Assembly (NCBI RefSeq): GCF_020379485.1
Contig: NW_026016676.1
Location: 1 to 64,000, forward strand
DNA length: 64,000 nt
Direction: 5' to 3'
Source of the DNA: Brassica napus
Lineage: Eukaryota > Streptophyta > Magnoliopsida > Brassicales > Brassicaceae
The notes under the pieces were generated by a model. The model was not told the origin of the DNA, ran no database searches, and saw nothing but the letters and a program-made list of their open reading frames with translations. Shown piece after piece: positions 23,774 through 35,946 of this stretch. Both the position numbers and the translations under genes were made by a program. Position 1 is the first letter of the stretch. Every line of letters starts with the position of its first letter.

Positions 23774-25447
23774 TTCCACGATATTCTTTTTCTTCCAACA
23801 AACAATCTGTTGCATCATTTGTCTTTTGCCGTTCAACCAAATCATTTTAGCCGATGGTAACATCACCAATCCATATTATTTCTCTGTACATAAAAAAACA
23901 ATCATTAACCATTTGTTTTTCATTGCTTATAAAGTAGATGGCTGTATGTGGGTTTTATGTATCGAAACTTACACCATCATGGTCTAATACTATATCGGAT
24001 TCAACGTTTCAAGGTTTTCAAATTGACAGGTAATATATATATCTAAAGCCTGATATAATGTATATCATACGGTCAGTTATAGTAGTTAATATTTTATTTG
24101 ATATTAAAAATTACGTACAATTTAAATTAATAGTATGTATAGATCATAGTAATTAATATGTAGTTAAAAAAAACAAATACATTTTTTTACTTGACAGTAG
24201 TAATTACCATTAATCTAATAAGAATAAAAAAAACATACAATTTTTTTTTGTAATCTATTATTTTAAAATTTCAAATTACATATATTAAACATTACATTTT
24301 AAAGCTTAAGATATAGTTAAAAAATCATAAGATTAAAGATTAAAAAATATTAAAAACAAGTAATTGTCAATATATAAAAAATCTTAAATATTTTAAAATT
24401 GAACAATAGTTTGAATATTGTATCGATCTACAAAGATTTATAGTGACACGGAATTTGGTTCCATTTCCACACGTCCTAAATTTAGTAAAAATCTTTGTTT
24501 TGTTATTTTTGAAAATGTTAGATATATCATATTGATTATATACTATTTTATAATGTATTTTGTATACCGGATCAGCAAATTTCATATAATAAATTCCATG
24601 TAGTGTTAATCTAATGCATAGTTATTACATATGTGTATTCATTTGAATATGTTTATTTTGTATTTTTGTTGAAATAAATATATTTGTCATTCTATCAAAA
24701 CACCTAAATCTTACCTAAATACAATAAATTTCATTTCATTAAAATCACAAAACTTAATAAATCAATAACAGCATTTTGAATAAATACGTAAGGGTCCCCT
24801 CTTTGATAAAAAAATATTCTGATATTGCGTTTTGGTACGGGTTAAAATGACATTTTAAAAATATTATGATCTTGGATTTTGGAACATGTTAAAATATCAC
24901 CTAATAAAATAATTTATTAAATATATATAATCAGTTGTAACTCATCTCTTTCAATATTGAAATTTCATGAATAAAAATCTCACATTTTGGCACAAATTTT
25001 AGTTTTAAATTATGATTCCGTGTTTTGACACGGGTTATGACCAAAGAAAAAAATAAATACAAACTTAAAAATTAAATATCTATCATCATTAAAGAAAGTT
25101 TCAGATTTTACTCACAAACTTATGATTGAATATTTCAAATTTTACGGTTATGATAGAATTAGAATTAACATTTATAAAAACTTATTTTGCTTCTAAATTT
25201 TTAATATTTAATTTATGGTACAGGCAAAAAAAATTCACTACCTAAAATTTATTACACTTCTAAATAACTAAAAATTAAAGTGCGGGATTTTATTGTATGC
25301 AAAATTATAATTCGAAATAGATATACAAATGTGTATAAAATATAAGATTATATGTTTATTTAGTAAATATATGCGCTTAATAAACATGTTAATAATTTTA
25401 TCAACAAAATATAATCCCGCGCTTTGAAAGCGCGGATCAAAATCTAG
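22869..25447 (+). mobile_element. non-autonomous Helitron with two candidate 5' ends
   Basis: The 3' end is clear: CCCGCGCTTTGAAAGCGCGG, a strong hairpin, then ATCAAAATCTAG at 25447, followed by T. Two upstream starts match the family, TCTATACTATTAAAA at 22869 and at 23643. The sequence after each is related (CTATTTCAGAAGTATTTACA and CTGTTTCAACAATATTTACA). Neither start is preceded by A, so the true 5' limit is unsure. A TA microsatellite is at 23745-23773. The SINE insertion at 25598 lies outside. Confidence 0.65.
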
Positions 25448-25582
25448 TTTTATAAGTTAAATGACCAGATAAATGATCTTACATACAACCAAACATTTTA
25501 TAAGAGCTTTCTAAGGTAAAATATAAATAAAGAAAACTAAAATTTAACATGTACGTTCGTGCATGTGTTTGTTTTATAATTA

Positions 25583-25695
25583 ATATAAATTAATATTTTT
25601 TTTTGTCGACGCCCATCTTCTAAGATCAAGTGGTAGTCGGGCTTGAATCGTTCCGAAGAGACGCTCTATCCGGCTGAGTCATATAAATTAATATT
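25583..25695 (-). mobile_element. truncated tRNA-derived SINE with 15-bp target duplication
   Basis: ATATAAATTAATATT at 25583-25597 is exactly repeated at 25681-25695. The 83-bp insert reads on the minus strand GACTCAGCCGGATAGAGCGT (A-box-like), then ACGATTCAAGCCCGAC (B-box-like), and ends GTCGACAAAAAAA. It is a 5'-truncated Pol III-type SINE. It is not a working tRNA gene because the arm spacing is too short. Confidence 0.85.
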
Positions 25696-26666
25696 GATGT
25701 AGTTTTTTGGTAATATATATTTTAACATTTTGTGTAATATAAAATTTATTTACAAAAAAAATATTTTTATATTAGTAAGTTTATTTATTGTATTTAACCG
25801 TCAATTGCAATAGTCATTTGGTTATATATTTGTCTTATTGCATTTGTATTGGACTAATAGTTCCACAAAACAATGAATACAATAACATATTTTTGCTTTC
25901 GTGTTTAATATTTACTTAAAAAAATATTATTTACATGGGTTTCGAAAGTTATGTATTATTAACAAATAATGATGAATAAACTACAATACAATAAATAATA
26001 TTTTATTGAACAATATTCTCTATTTGCTTAATGTGAAACATATAGCTAATGAAATATTGTAAATTGTTTCAAAATGGTTTTAATTAATCAAATAGAAAAA
26101 AACTCCAAAAATAAAATTTATTAAATGCCAATAAGATTTTTATCTAATTTATGGGTTTAGGCTATTGTGATTCAACATCAGCGACTATTATTAATGTAGT
26201 TGAAGTTTTTATCTAGATCATTTTTGGAACTATTTTTGTTATTTTACCATTTAGCATATATTAATTTGTGTATCTTAGGCGTTGGACTGTTGGGTGATAT
26301 TTTTAAAGAATATTTTCGTAACAACTAATTGGAAAGTTTATTAGAATAATTATTTTTTGGGAAGTTTTGAAAATTAGTTTAGATAGGTTTTATTTTTGTT
26401 TTAAGTGACAAAAACAAAATGAAAGAGGTAAGGATTAGGTAGTTTCAATGGTACTAGGGATTAATCCGCGCTACATGCGGAACTATATTAATTTTCAAAT
26501 GTTAATTATCTAACTATTCTTATTGTTTTATCGAAAATGTTAATACTAAAATATGTTATTAATATATTATTTACTTATTATTTATTTTATTTAACATTCT
26601 TAAGGTAGATAGTTAATATACATTTTCTACTTCTTATAGTATATATTTTTTTATTATTTATTTCTT

Positions 26667-26821
26667 GGGAAAATTACATGTTTACCACTTTTATAGTATC
26701 ACTTTTCATTTTTACCACCACTAAAGAAACATTTTCAAAAATATCTTATTCATTAAGTGGCAAAAGACTAATATGCCCTTGTTATATATATATAATAAAT
26801 TATTATTTAAATAAAAAAAAA

Positions 26822-26852
<31 letters not shown>

Positions 26853-27178
26853 TAAAATAAATAAAATTCGAAATTTTTTATAAAAAACTTTTTTCGAATT
26901 TCTTTTTTTTTTATTTCTTTTTGAAAAACGAAAATTATGTTTGACACTATTTTTTAAAAAAAAATTATATATTTTTAAGTATTTATTTATATATTTATTA
27001 GAATCCTAAATTTCACATTCTAAAAACCTTACCCACCCCTCAACTCTAAACCCTAAGTTTAGATTATTTAATACTAAGGGTATAATTGTTCTTTACTATT
27101 CATTAAAAGTGAGGGTAAAAGTAGTTAGTATAAACATGAAAAGTGGTACTATAAATGTGCTATTTGTGGCAAGTTCCC
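26667..27178. mobile_element. MITE-like element with ~50-bp inverted ends, copy 1
   Basis: Starts GGGAAAATTACATGTTTACC. Its right end is the inverse of a related sequence (GTGCTATTTGTGGCAAGTTC then CC). The inner parts of both ends share AGTACCACTTTTCAT. Long imperfect ends suggest a Mutator-like MITE. No target duplication was found. Confidence 0.6.
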
Positions 27179-27547
27179 ATATAAGAAATAGAAAAACTAC
27201 ATTAAACATCTATCTAAAATTTTTATACTAAAATAAATAATCAGTAAATATGCAATATAAAAATATAAATATTACATTAAAAATTTATCGTAATATTATA
27301 ATAAGTAAATATGCAATATAAGAAAAAAATAAATAATAAGTAAATATGCAGTAGAAGAAATACAAATATTACGTTAAAATATTATCTCAATATTGTTATT
27401 TAATAAAAAAAATAAAAAATAATAGAATAAATAAATATACAATATAATAATAAAAAAAATTAAGTGTACAGTATAAGAAATAAGAATATTACATTAAATA
27501 TCTAGCGTACTATTAGTATAAGTAAATATACAATATAGATGAAATAA

Positions 27548-28138
27548 GGGATAATTACATGTTTACCACTTTCATGGTACCACTTTTCATTTTTACCACC
27601 ACTAAAGAGACATTTTCAAAAATATCTTCTTCATTAAGTAGCAAAAGACTATTATGTCCTTGTTATTTATATATATAATAAATCATTATTTAAATAAAAA
27701 AATATAAATTAAAAAATATAAAAAAATATAAAAGAAAAAAGAAATAAATAAATAAATAAAACGTAAATTTTTTTTATGTTTTCGAATTATAATTTTTCAA
27801 ATTCAAACTTTTTTATAAAAAAACATTTTTGAAATTTTTTATTTTCAAAATTTTTTTATTTTTTTTTTACAAATTTCTTTTTGAAAAACGAAAATTATGT
27901 TTGAAACTATTTTTTAAAATTTTTGTATATATATTTTAAGTATTATTTATATATTTATTAGAATCCTAAATTTCACATTCCAAAAACCCTATCTCACTCT
28001 CAACTTTAAACCCTAAGTCTAGATTAGTTAACCCTAAAGGTATAATTGTCTTTTACCCTTCATTAAAAGTGAGGATAAAAGTGATTAGTGTAAACATGAA
28101 AAGTGGTACTATGAATGTGCTATTTGTGACAATTTCCC
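27548..28138. mobile_element. MITE-like element with ~50-bp inverted ends, copy 2
   Basis: Same family as 26667-27178: GGGATAATTACATGTTTACC at the left, GTGCTATTTGTGACAATTTC then CC at the right, and a shared middle (TTCACATTC, AAACCCTAAG). The two copies differ by substitutions and A/T-run length. Confidence 0.6.
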
Positions 28139-28485
28139 ATGTTTAATGTACCTTTTCTATTTTTATATTATGTATTTACTTATTAATATTATTTTTGTAT
28201 ATTATATATTTTTTAAATTGTGTATTTACTTATTATTTTATATATAATTTGTATATTATATATTTACGCATTTAAATATATATTTACTTATATTTTCGTA
28301 TGTACTTAGTTAATATTACTTTATATATTATATATTTATATATATTTAAATGTATATTTACATGTATTTAATTTTTATATTTTAAGATAGATATCTAATG
28401 TAATATTTCCATTCTTTTTTTTGTTATTTACATTTTAAGATAGATATTTAGTGTTTAATGTACTTTTTCCATTTTTATATTATAT

Positions 28486-29405
28486 ATGTATTTACTTATA
28501 AATATTATTTTCGTACATTATATGTTTACTTAATATCTAAATTTGACATTTTAAGATAGATGTTTAAGGTTTAATGTACTTTTTTTTTTTTAAAATTGTG
28601 TATTTACATTTTAAGATAAATTTTTAATGCTTGATATATTTTTAGATTTTTTATTATGTATTTACTTATTAATATTATTTTCATATATTATATATTTTTA
28701 ATTGTGTTTTTACTTATTATTGTATATATAATTCATATATTATATATTTACATATTTAAATGTATATTTACATATATTTTCGTATGATTTAATGTATATA
28801 TAGTAATAATGTGTAGTATGGTAATATGATTTAATCTAATAAGGTAATAATAGTAGTCATGTCACGTGGCTTGTTTTCGAAGAGGGTTTTTAAAACGACG
28901 TGGACGCTTTCTGAAGCCTCGATTAATCCCTTTTATTAGTATAGATTACTTATAAATATTATTTTCGTACATTATATGTTTACTTAATATCTAAATTTGA
29001 CATTTTAAGATAGATGTTTAAGGTTTAATGTACTTTTCTATTTTTTTTTTAAATTGTGTATTTACATTTTAAGATAAATTTTTAATGCTTGATATATTTT
29101 TAGATTTTTTATTATGTATTTACTTATTAATATTATTTTCATATATTATATATATTTTAAATTGTGTTTTTACTTATTATTGTATATATAATTCATATAT
29201 TATATATTTACATATTTAAATGTATATTTACATATATTTTCGTATGATTTAATGTATATATAGTAATAATGTGTAGTATGGTAATATGATTTAATTTAAT
29301 AAGGTAATAATAGTAGTCATGTCACGTGGCTTGTTTTCGAAGAGGGTTTTTAAAACGACGTGGACGCTTTCTAAAGCCTCGATTAATCCCTTTTATTAGT
29401 ATAGA
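28486..29405. repeat. ~460-bp tandem duplication of a Helitron 5' segment
   Basis: Both units contain ATTTTCGTACATTATATGTT, GTCACGTGGCTTGTTTTCGA and AACGACGTGGACGCTTTCT in order, and both end in TTATTAGTATAGA|T. Differences are single bases and T-run lengths, so the duplication is recent. Confidence 0.85.
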
Positions 29406-29457
29406 TTTGAGTGTAGTTAAAAGTTATTTCAAATGTAAGTTTATATTTGTATTTCAG

Positions 29458-29473
29458 TTTTAATAGTATAGAT
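29458..29473 (-). other. isolated second Helitron 5' terminus
   Basis: TTTTAATAGTATAGA|T on the plus strand is the inverse of TCTATACTATTAAAA, 67 bp outside the 26454-29405 element. Its partner 3' end is not identified. It may be an older Helitron invaded by the first. Confidence 0.5.
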
Positions 29474-29685
29474 TCTGAAACAACGTATTTTAAACCAAAT
29501 CTAGACAAACAATTAAAATTTCCTTTGAAAAATACATTCTTTTTCATTTTTTTGTAAAAGAATATATTATTTTTCATACCAAAGAAAAGAATAGATTCTT
29601 TTAAAATGTGAACTAAACTTGTGGTCTTTAAAATTATTGGGTTTTCGATAACTAGAAAAAGTATCGATAAAGCAATTTATCATTA

Positions 29686-30342
29686 GGCACAGATCAGATA
29701 TCCAAGTTATTGAAGATTTTGGTGATCTATTTTATTTTGTGTGGATTAGAAACTTTATGATTTGATTTATCCCTATATTTTCAGATATTCGTTATTTGGA
29801 TATCCAGTATATTTTTAATCAGACATTCGATTCAATCGTGAAAATAAATAAGTTGAATTATTTTCTTTATATATATATATATATATATAAATTAGTAAAA
29901 ACAACAATACTTCAATACAAATGTCATTTAAAAAATAGTTATCAGTTTGTAATATACTTGAATAGGTAAAGAATAGTTATGTAATATATGTCATCAAGAA
30001 TTATAAATAATAATTATACAATTATTTAAAATTTGTATAGGTAAAAATAATTATAAAACTTATAAAACAATTATACAATATAATAGTATCAGTTTGTATA
30101 GGTAAGCAATTACAGTTAATAAAACTAAAAAACTGGCATTATTTTACTCTAACAGTACATATATATATATATATACATATAATTATTTATATATATATAT
30201 ATATGTTAGATCGGGCATCTGTCTTTTACTAGTAATTTAATTTATTTTTAACGGATATTATATATTAATATTTATTTTGTTCCATATAAAATATAAATGG
30301 ATAACATTTCAAATCGAAATTTGCGGATAATTTATCAACCCT
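29686..30342. mobile_element. hAT-like dispersed element
   Basis: Left end TAGGCACAGATCAGATATCC. The inverted right end is TAGGGTTGATAAATTATCC. The general build matches 3905-4610, and AT microsatellites occur at about 29870 and 30165-30205. Limits are approximate. Confidence 0.45.
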
Positions 30343-30589
30343 AATTATTAGTAAAATAGATAGCTAGTTTTAACTAATCTAATTAGATAATGTTATGACT
30401 TCCAAAAAACTACCTCATGAATAAATGAGAAATTGGGGTGTATGGCAACGAAAAAAACGATAATTGACAGAGTAGCTATTTTACCTAACGAACAGATACA
30501 CGGCGTCATATATACATAATAATACAGTATTATCCTTTTAATTAACCGGCTGCACCTGCTACAAAAATTAATTAAAAAAAAAAATTAAC

Positions 30590-30960
30590 TGCACAAAGGT
30601 AAATCGTGTCTTCATCCGAATCACATCTTCTTCTTCTCACTTTCTTCGGCGATTTCTCGAAGTCGAAAGGCCTCCGATCTGCTCCAACGCCTCGCATCTG
30701 CATGCAATCCAATTTTCATCTCGGTCGTCCTTCCTTTTAATCGTGTTCGCCGTTAGGGTTCGGCGGTTGGGTTTTGCGTTACGGTTTCAGCGGCGGGTAG
30801 TAACACAGCCGACCTCTCCAACTTCACCAACTCGATTCTTCTGAGATCTTTTACCTTGTTTTTTTCTCGCGACGATCCAGAGCTTTGCGGCCGTCTTCTT
30901 TACGTATGTCACTGCGTCGTGGTCGTGGCCTTAATGAGTGTATTCTTCCTCAAAGAAATT
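30590..30960 (+). other. GC-richer leader- or exon-like island, unidentified
   Basis: Reads like a plant 5' leader (CATCTTCTTCTTCTCACTTT, TTAGGGTTCGGCGG). A possible donor lies at ACGTATGTCAC (~30903). No coding continuation was recognised. It is probably a captured or decayed gene start. Confidence 0.35.
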
Positions 30961-31171
30961 AATAATTCTAATTAGAGTAGACACAAAAAAATGTAAATTA
31001 CAAATTAGGGGTTAGCGGTTCGGTTAAAAAAGTTCAGTTTTTATTTATAAGAGTTTTTATCGGTGAAACCAAATGCTAACATATACTTAGGTTCTTCTTC
31101 CAGATTGTAGTATTAGGTCATATATGATAATGATATACTATAGAACCCAGATTAATATTAAGATGTAATAG

Positions 31172-31215
31172 AGAGAAATATCTCTCTTTTTCTTTTGTTC
31201 AAAAAAGAGAAATAT
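31172..31215 (+). mobile_element. micro-insertion: ...TTTTGTTC(A)n with 10-bp target duplication
   Basis: AGAGAAATAT at 31172-31181 is repeated at 31206-31215 around a 24-bp insert ending TTGTTCAAAAA. Confidence 0.5.
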
Positions 31216-31332
31216 ATATCTTATTATTGTTTTCAGCTATGTTATTTTCATTAGTATTATAAGTAGTTTTAGAAAAAAAATTGTTTCAACATATAAGTAC
31301 TCTTAACATTTCAATACAATTTTGCATTTATT

Positions 31333-31376
31333 AGAATAGTAACCAATTGATCAAAAAAAAAGAATAGTAACCAATT
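31333..31376 (+). mobile_element. micro-insertion: GATC(A)8 with 16-bp target duplication
   Basis: AGAATAGTAACCAATT at 31333-31348 is exactly repeated at 31361-31376. The insert is only GATCAAAAAAAA. Confidence 0.85.
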
Positions 31377-31676
31377 AAGTTATGTATATTTTTATAATTG
31401 ATTAAATTTATATATTAAATTATACATTTTAAAAATTAATAAGTTTATTAATAATAGTTTCTTTATCTAAAATTACTTACAATTTGAAACATAATGAGTA
31501 TGATAAGTACTAGCTTTAAAGCTTAATCTTGTAATTGTGTTAGTCAATTAAAATCATTTTCAATGCAATTTTATTTTCCATCTCTATTATAGAGAGGCAT
31601 ACTTACTTTATTTTAGAAAAAAATATAGAATAAAAAATATGGTTGGGTTGGAGATTGTCTAATGGGTCATGCATAA

Positions 31677-31719
31677 TAACCATCTTATTGATGACAAAAA
31701 AAAATTAACCATCATATTG
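31677..31719 (+). mobile_element. micro-insertion: ATGAC(A)9 with 14-bp target duplication
   Basis: TAACCATCTTATTG at 31677-31690 and TAACCATCATATTG at 31706-31719 surround ATGACAAAAAAAAAT. Confidence 0.7.
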
Positions 31720-31939
31720 CAATAATGACAAATCACATTTCCACTTATACCCTTCGCTTTAGTTAGATTTGTAAATAGTATCCATACTTTGAACTAATTG
31801 TCAAGTACAGTGGGTAAAACAAATATTCTAGCTAGGGTTCCAAGAGCAATGCTTGAATTATTCTTGTATACCTTTAATATCCAATTTTGATAGGCTACGG
31901 GATTATTTTGGAGTACAAACCGAAATCTCTCAATTATAA

Positions 31940-32762
31940 GAGAATTTCCAAAAGAAACTATATAACTTCATATATATAATCTTTTTCTCTCCAGAAAGAA
32001 CTTCAAAACTTTAAATTTAAAGTTTTAAGAAATGAATTTTACTATTCAAAACTCTAAATTTGAAGTTTCATCTTTTTATTTGCATCTTGGTCTTTATAAT
32101 TAATTATACAACAAATTTATGATTCTTAAGTATTTTCTCATTCATAGTTTTAATCTTTAAAACTTTTGTATATTTTAAATATTTCAAATTTATTTTATAA
32201 ATTAAAATTTTACACATTAAAGTTTTTAAAAAAATCAAAATAAGATTAATAATATTTTTAAAGTAGAATTAGACAACAAGAATATTACAAAAGAAACTTA
32301 ATCATATTTTTTAAGAAGATATATAAATGAAAACATAATTATTACACAAATTTAAAAATTACAACAACACTAATAGTCTAGTAAAGATTCTCCGGAACTT
32401 CTAAAATATTGTCCAAACAAATTTTGTATAAACGAAAAAATGGAGCATTAATAAAATAATTTTATATAATAATGTGGTATTTTTTTGTAGTGTAATATTT
32501 AATTATTTATTTATATTTATAATTTTATATATTATTGTAAGATTTTATTAATTAATATTACTATAATATTTTTATATATTTGCTAGTTATCTACAAAAGT
32601 TATATGGATTTATATTAATTATGACAAATATAAGGAGTATAGTGTAAATTATAAATAATTTTGAAGTTAAATTTGAAATTTTGCTTTTGGAGAAGAACAC
32701 TTTAAAACTTCAAATATAGAGTTTGTAAAACTCTATAATAGAGAGTTTTTCTAGAGATGCTC
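31940..32762. mobile_element. Harbinger-type MITE, 0.82 kb, copy A
   Basis: TAA (31937-31939) and TAA (32763-32765) flank ends GAGAATTTCCAAAAGAAACT and, inverted, GAGCATCTCTAGAAAAACTC. It is homologous along its length to 37995-38853. Non-coding. A TAA/TTA target with this terminus is typical of PIF/Harbinger derivatives. Confidence 0.7.
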
Positions 32763-32801
32763 TAAGAGAAACATCCCAGTTTAGCCAACGCTCATTCATA
32801 A

Positions 32802-33976
32802 TCTAATCTATTAAAAGAGAAGTACAAATTAAGACTAACCCTTAATTTTGCACAATATTTACAACCTAATGCCATTGAAATAATTAAATGAACCTATTTT
32901 TAAGTAATTTTTGTCTTTTTTAAAATTAATGAAGTAATAATTACTCTTACTTCTGTGCTTTCCATGTCTTTTTCAAAATTAATAAAACATTTTCTAAATT
33001 AAATTCACAATCAATTCAATATAAATATTTTAACTTATATATTTCATATTAACATTATAAACATTAATGAATATCAATAATATACACAAAATATCTATGT
33101 AAAAATATAAGTTATAGTTTGTGTCATTCTCTCCCACAATTCACGTCACTCTTCATTTTTTTTTTTTTGAAAAAAATTCTTCTTCTTACCAATACAAATA
33201 TATTACATGCATCATTATAATTATTTACCAACTTACCATGTATATAAAATAATTTATTAGACATGATCGTAAAATTTTGATCCACAACAAAAAAACAAAA
33301 TGAAATATTTGTACAGATGCACGGATCATATTCTAAAAATGGTGGTAATACAATTGACGGTTTACAAGACAAAATAAAATTTAAAAAAAAATATAAACTA
33401 TAAAATTATCATGCTTATAAATGTTATTAAATAATTATTTAACACATGTAAAATTTTAAAATATATACTATCACCTTAGGCAAAAAAAATTATTTACAAA
33501 AGTAAAAGCAAACATCCGCAGAGTCCTGGTTTAAATGTACACAAAAATTAAGCACATTTATAATTTCTTATCAGTTACATCAAATTTATATTTTCATTTT
33601 ATTTTCTTACAAATTTAAATCTTAATTTTTATATGTTCCAAATTTGATAAAAGTTTAAGAATCATTTTATTTACTTACAAATATTATAGCTAACGTATCA
33701 TTTATAAATAGCATGCTAATTCACAATTATCTATTTTCGTATTTTTTATTTAAAAAATTTGTTCGCTATATATCTTAGACATGGATCTAATTATATAAAT
33801 GTTATATTTTTTATATAATTCCCAATATCGGTGATACATTTTACTCTAAAATGCTAAAATATAAAATTCAGTACAAATATATCATTTACATTTACAAATA
33901 TGACTACATTAACAAATATATCACTAAATACGAACACAAATTAAATACTCGCGCGGTCGCACGGATCAAGATCTAG
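32802..33976 (+). mobile_element. non-autonomous Helitron (1.2 kb)
   Basis: 5' TCTAATCTATTAAAAGAGAA preceded by A (32801). 3' CTCGCGCGGTCGCACGGATC, then AAGATCTAG and T. The interior is AT-rich and non-coding. Confidence 0.8.
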
Positions 33977-34399
33977 TTTCATCTTTAATCCAAAAGTGAT
34001 TCAATAATAACTAGGATCATTCATCATTTCAATATAGAAGAAACGGAAAAGGAGTGACATACGCTAATTGATTAATACTATCTATCTTAGTGAAAGAATT
34101 TGTTTTTTCTCTCTAAAATATACTGTATATCTAAATAGAACGGAAAGAATATTAAATTACTATTATGAATGCATTAATTTTTTACGATTAAGTCTCTAAT
34201 AATTTTTAAGCAATAGTAATTTAATAAACTCAATTAGTTTCTTGTAATTTATAATTTCTCCACATAAAGCATAAAACATCAATCTTTATTAAACATTTTT
34301 TCTAAAACAATTAAATTAATGGAACGGATGGACTCTAATTAAATCAGCTTTCCAATACTTCGTATTTCTGAGCATAATAATTGCATTATACGTACCTTA

Positions 34400-34696
34400 G
34401 AGCACCCACAACCATAGTCCTTAACAGAAAATCCTTAACAACACTTTTTAGAATATTTTATTATTTTTTCTTTTTTGTCCGAATTTAAAAAAACAAAAAA
34501 AAAAATTGGCCAATCGCGGGCTTCCACGCGGCAGTGGAGCCCGCACACAGTGAAGAGATTATCAGAAGTGAGATCCGTAAATAAGGACTGGAAGAGTCAA
34601 TTGTAGCACAATCCTTAATAAAATGAGGGGCCTACTAAATATTTTAATATTATTTTGTTAAGGATTTTGGCATAAAATCCGCTGTTGCGGGTGGTC
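34400..34696. mobile_element. Harbinger/Tourist-like MITE (297 bp)
   Basis: TTA (34397-34399) and TTA (34697-34699) flank ends GAGCACCCACAACCATAG and, inverted, GACCACCCGCAACAGCGG. GC-rich centre, no coding. Confidence 0.8.
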
Positions 34697-34699
34697 TTA

Positions 34700-35943
34700 T
34701 GTCCTTGTTGAAGCGTATGCGAAACCCTAAATGCAAGTTTTTGCTTGTATGATCAGATATTGAAAAAGAGCGTTCTAGTTATCCATCTCCAATATACTTG
34801 ATATGATACTATGGTCTGGTCTAATTAATCGCAACAACCAAATCATTTTGGGTATACACATAAATGTGTATGCATATAAACGTCAACAAGGTGCCAGTTG
34901 ATTGTTCGAAGCCCGTCTTTTCACTTTAATTTTTGTTAAAGCATGGGGTTTATTTCAAAAATAAGTGAACACACGAATATAAAAAGTGAGGCATACACGT
35001 TAAAATCACGAAACCCGGTGGCAATTTCTTGGAGATAAAAATTAAAGAGAGAGAGAGGAGTCACGGGAATCCAGAGAAAGGCTTTGTAGAGTTTCCATGG
35101 TAAAATGTGGTGGGAGAAATAGCCGGAAAAGTGCTCGTGTCGCCTCGAGATGAGTCTCCTTATTCCATTTACTTATTCTTTTGATTTGTTCACTGCTTAC
35201 AATTATTTTGAACTAAGTAGGGCAGTGAGAGAATGTATAATATAGGGGTACATGAGATCGGAAGCCATACATTAGCTAAGTTGAGATAGGTATTTATATC
35301 TTTGTAAAAGACTAAAAAGATGATGTCGCATAATATTCCAAGGAAGCTTTAAGTAGTTGTCGTTTATGTGCATAGTAGACTAGTAGTAAATTGTTTGATC
35401 CCAGTAATGGACTCTATAGGTTTATTAATATGTAGTATGTACAATGGAGTATATATAGATATAGGCTGGCGTTTAAGATTTGTTTTTAAGTGGCTGCAAT
35501 AGCTAATATTTGGAATGTTATAGGATTCGAATTTTCATTGTATTTATCAGCCTATAGTTGGTCATGTATCAGTTAATTGAATGGTCTGGTTCAGTTTTAA
35601 TGTTTTCGTAGTCACAAGGATAATGAAGATTATTTCATTTTTGGGTAAAGAATCAAAAATCGTTATGTGTAAAGAATCACATCTAGCTAGTACTATAATT
35701 TATCAATATATTTTCTTTAGATATAATATCGTAAAACCCTGCTTATTTATTTATCAACGAATCCGCAAAACCTACGCTAGCAGTAATCCGATAATACTAA
35801 AAAAGACAGCAAAAGAATTCATTCTCTAGAATAAATCCATAACACTAGGGATTTCCTCTCATTCTTTGTGCAGGTTCAAGAGCTCGTGGTTCCAGTGTTG
35901 CAGTTTCTATCTCGAATCCGACCTTTAGTAAGTTTCGAACTTC
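34700..35943 (+). other. possible non-coding transcript or decayed gene, split by a MITE
   Basis: A leader-like patch (35040-35150, GAGAGAGAGAGAGGAGTCAC) and an exon-like patch after TTGTGCAG (35876-35933) sit before the MITE at 35947. Similar non-AT sequence resumes at 37660-37790. No frame or family recognised. Confidence 0.3.
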
Positions 35944-35946
35944 TAA

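Larger units (their letters stand above)
26454..29405 (-). mobile_element. Helitron with nested elements and duplicated 5' end
   Basis: The 3' end at 26454 reads ...CCGCATGTAGCGCGGATTAA then TCCCTAG, followed by T. The 5' end TCTATACTAATAAAAGGGAT occurs at 29405 and again at 28945, each preceded by A. The ~460-bp unit 28946-29405 is a near-identical tandem copy of 28486-28945. Two related inverted-repeat elements lie inside (26667 and 27548). No coding sequence. Confidence 0.75.

Noticed and set aside
25604..25680. A tRNA gene on the minus strand
   Set aside because: The A- and B-box-like motifs are too close, no cloverleaf can form, and the unit has an A tail and target duplication, so it is a SINE fragment.
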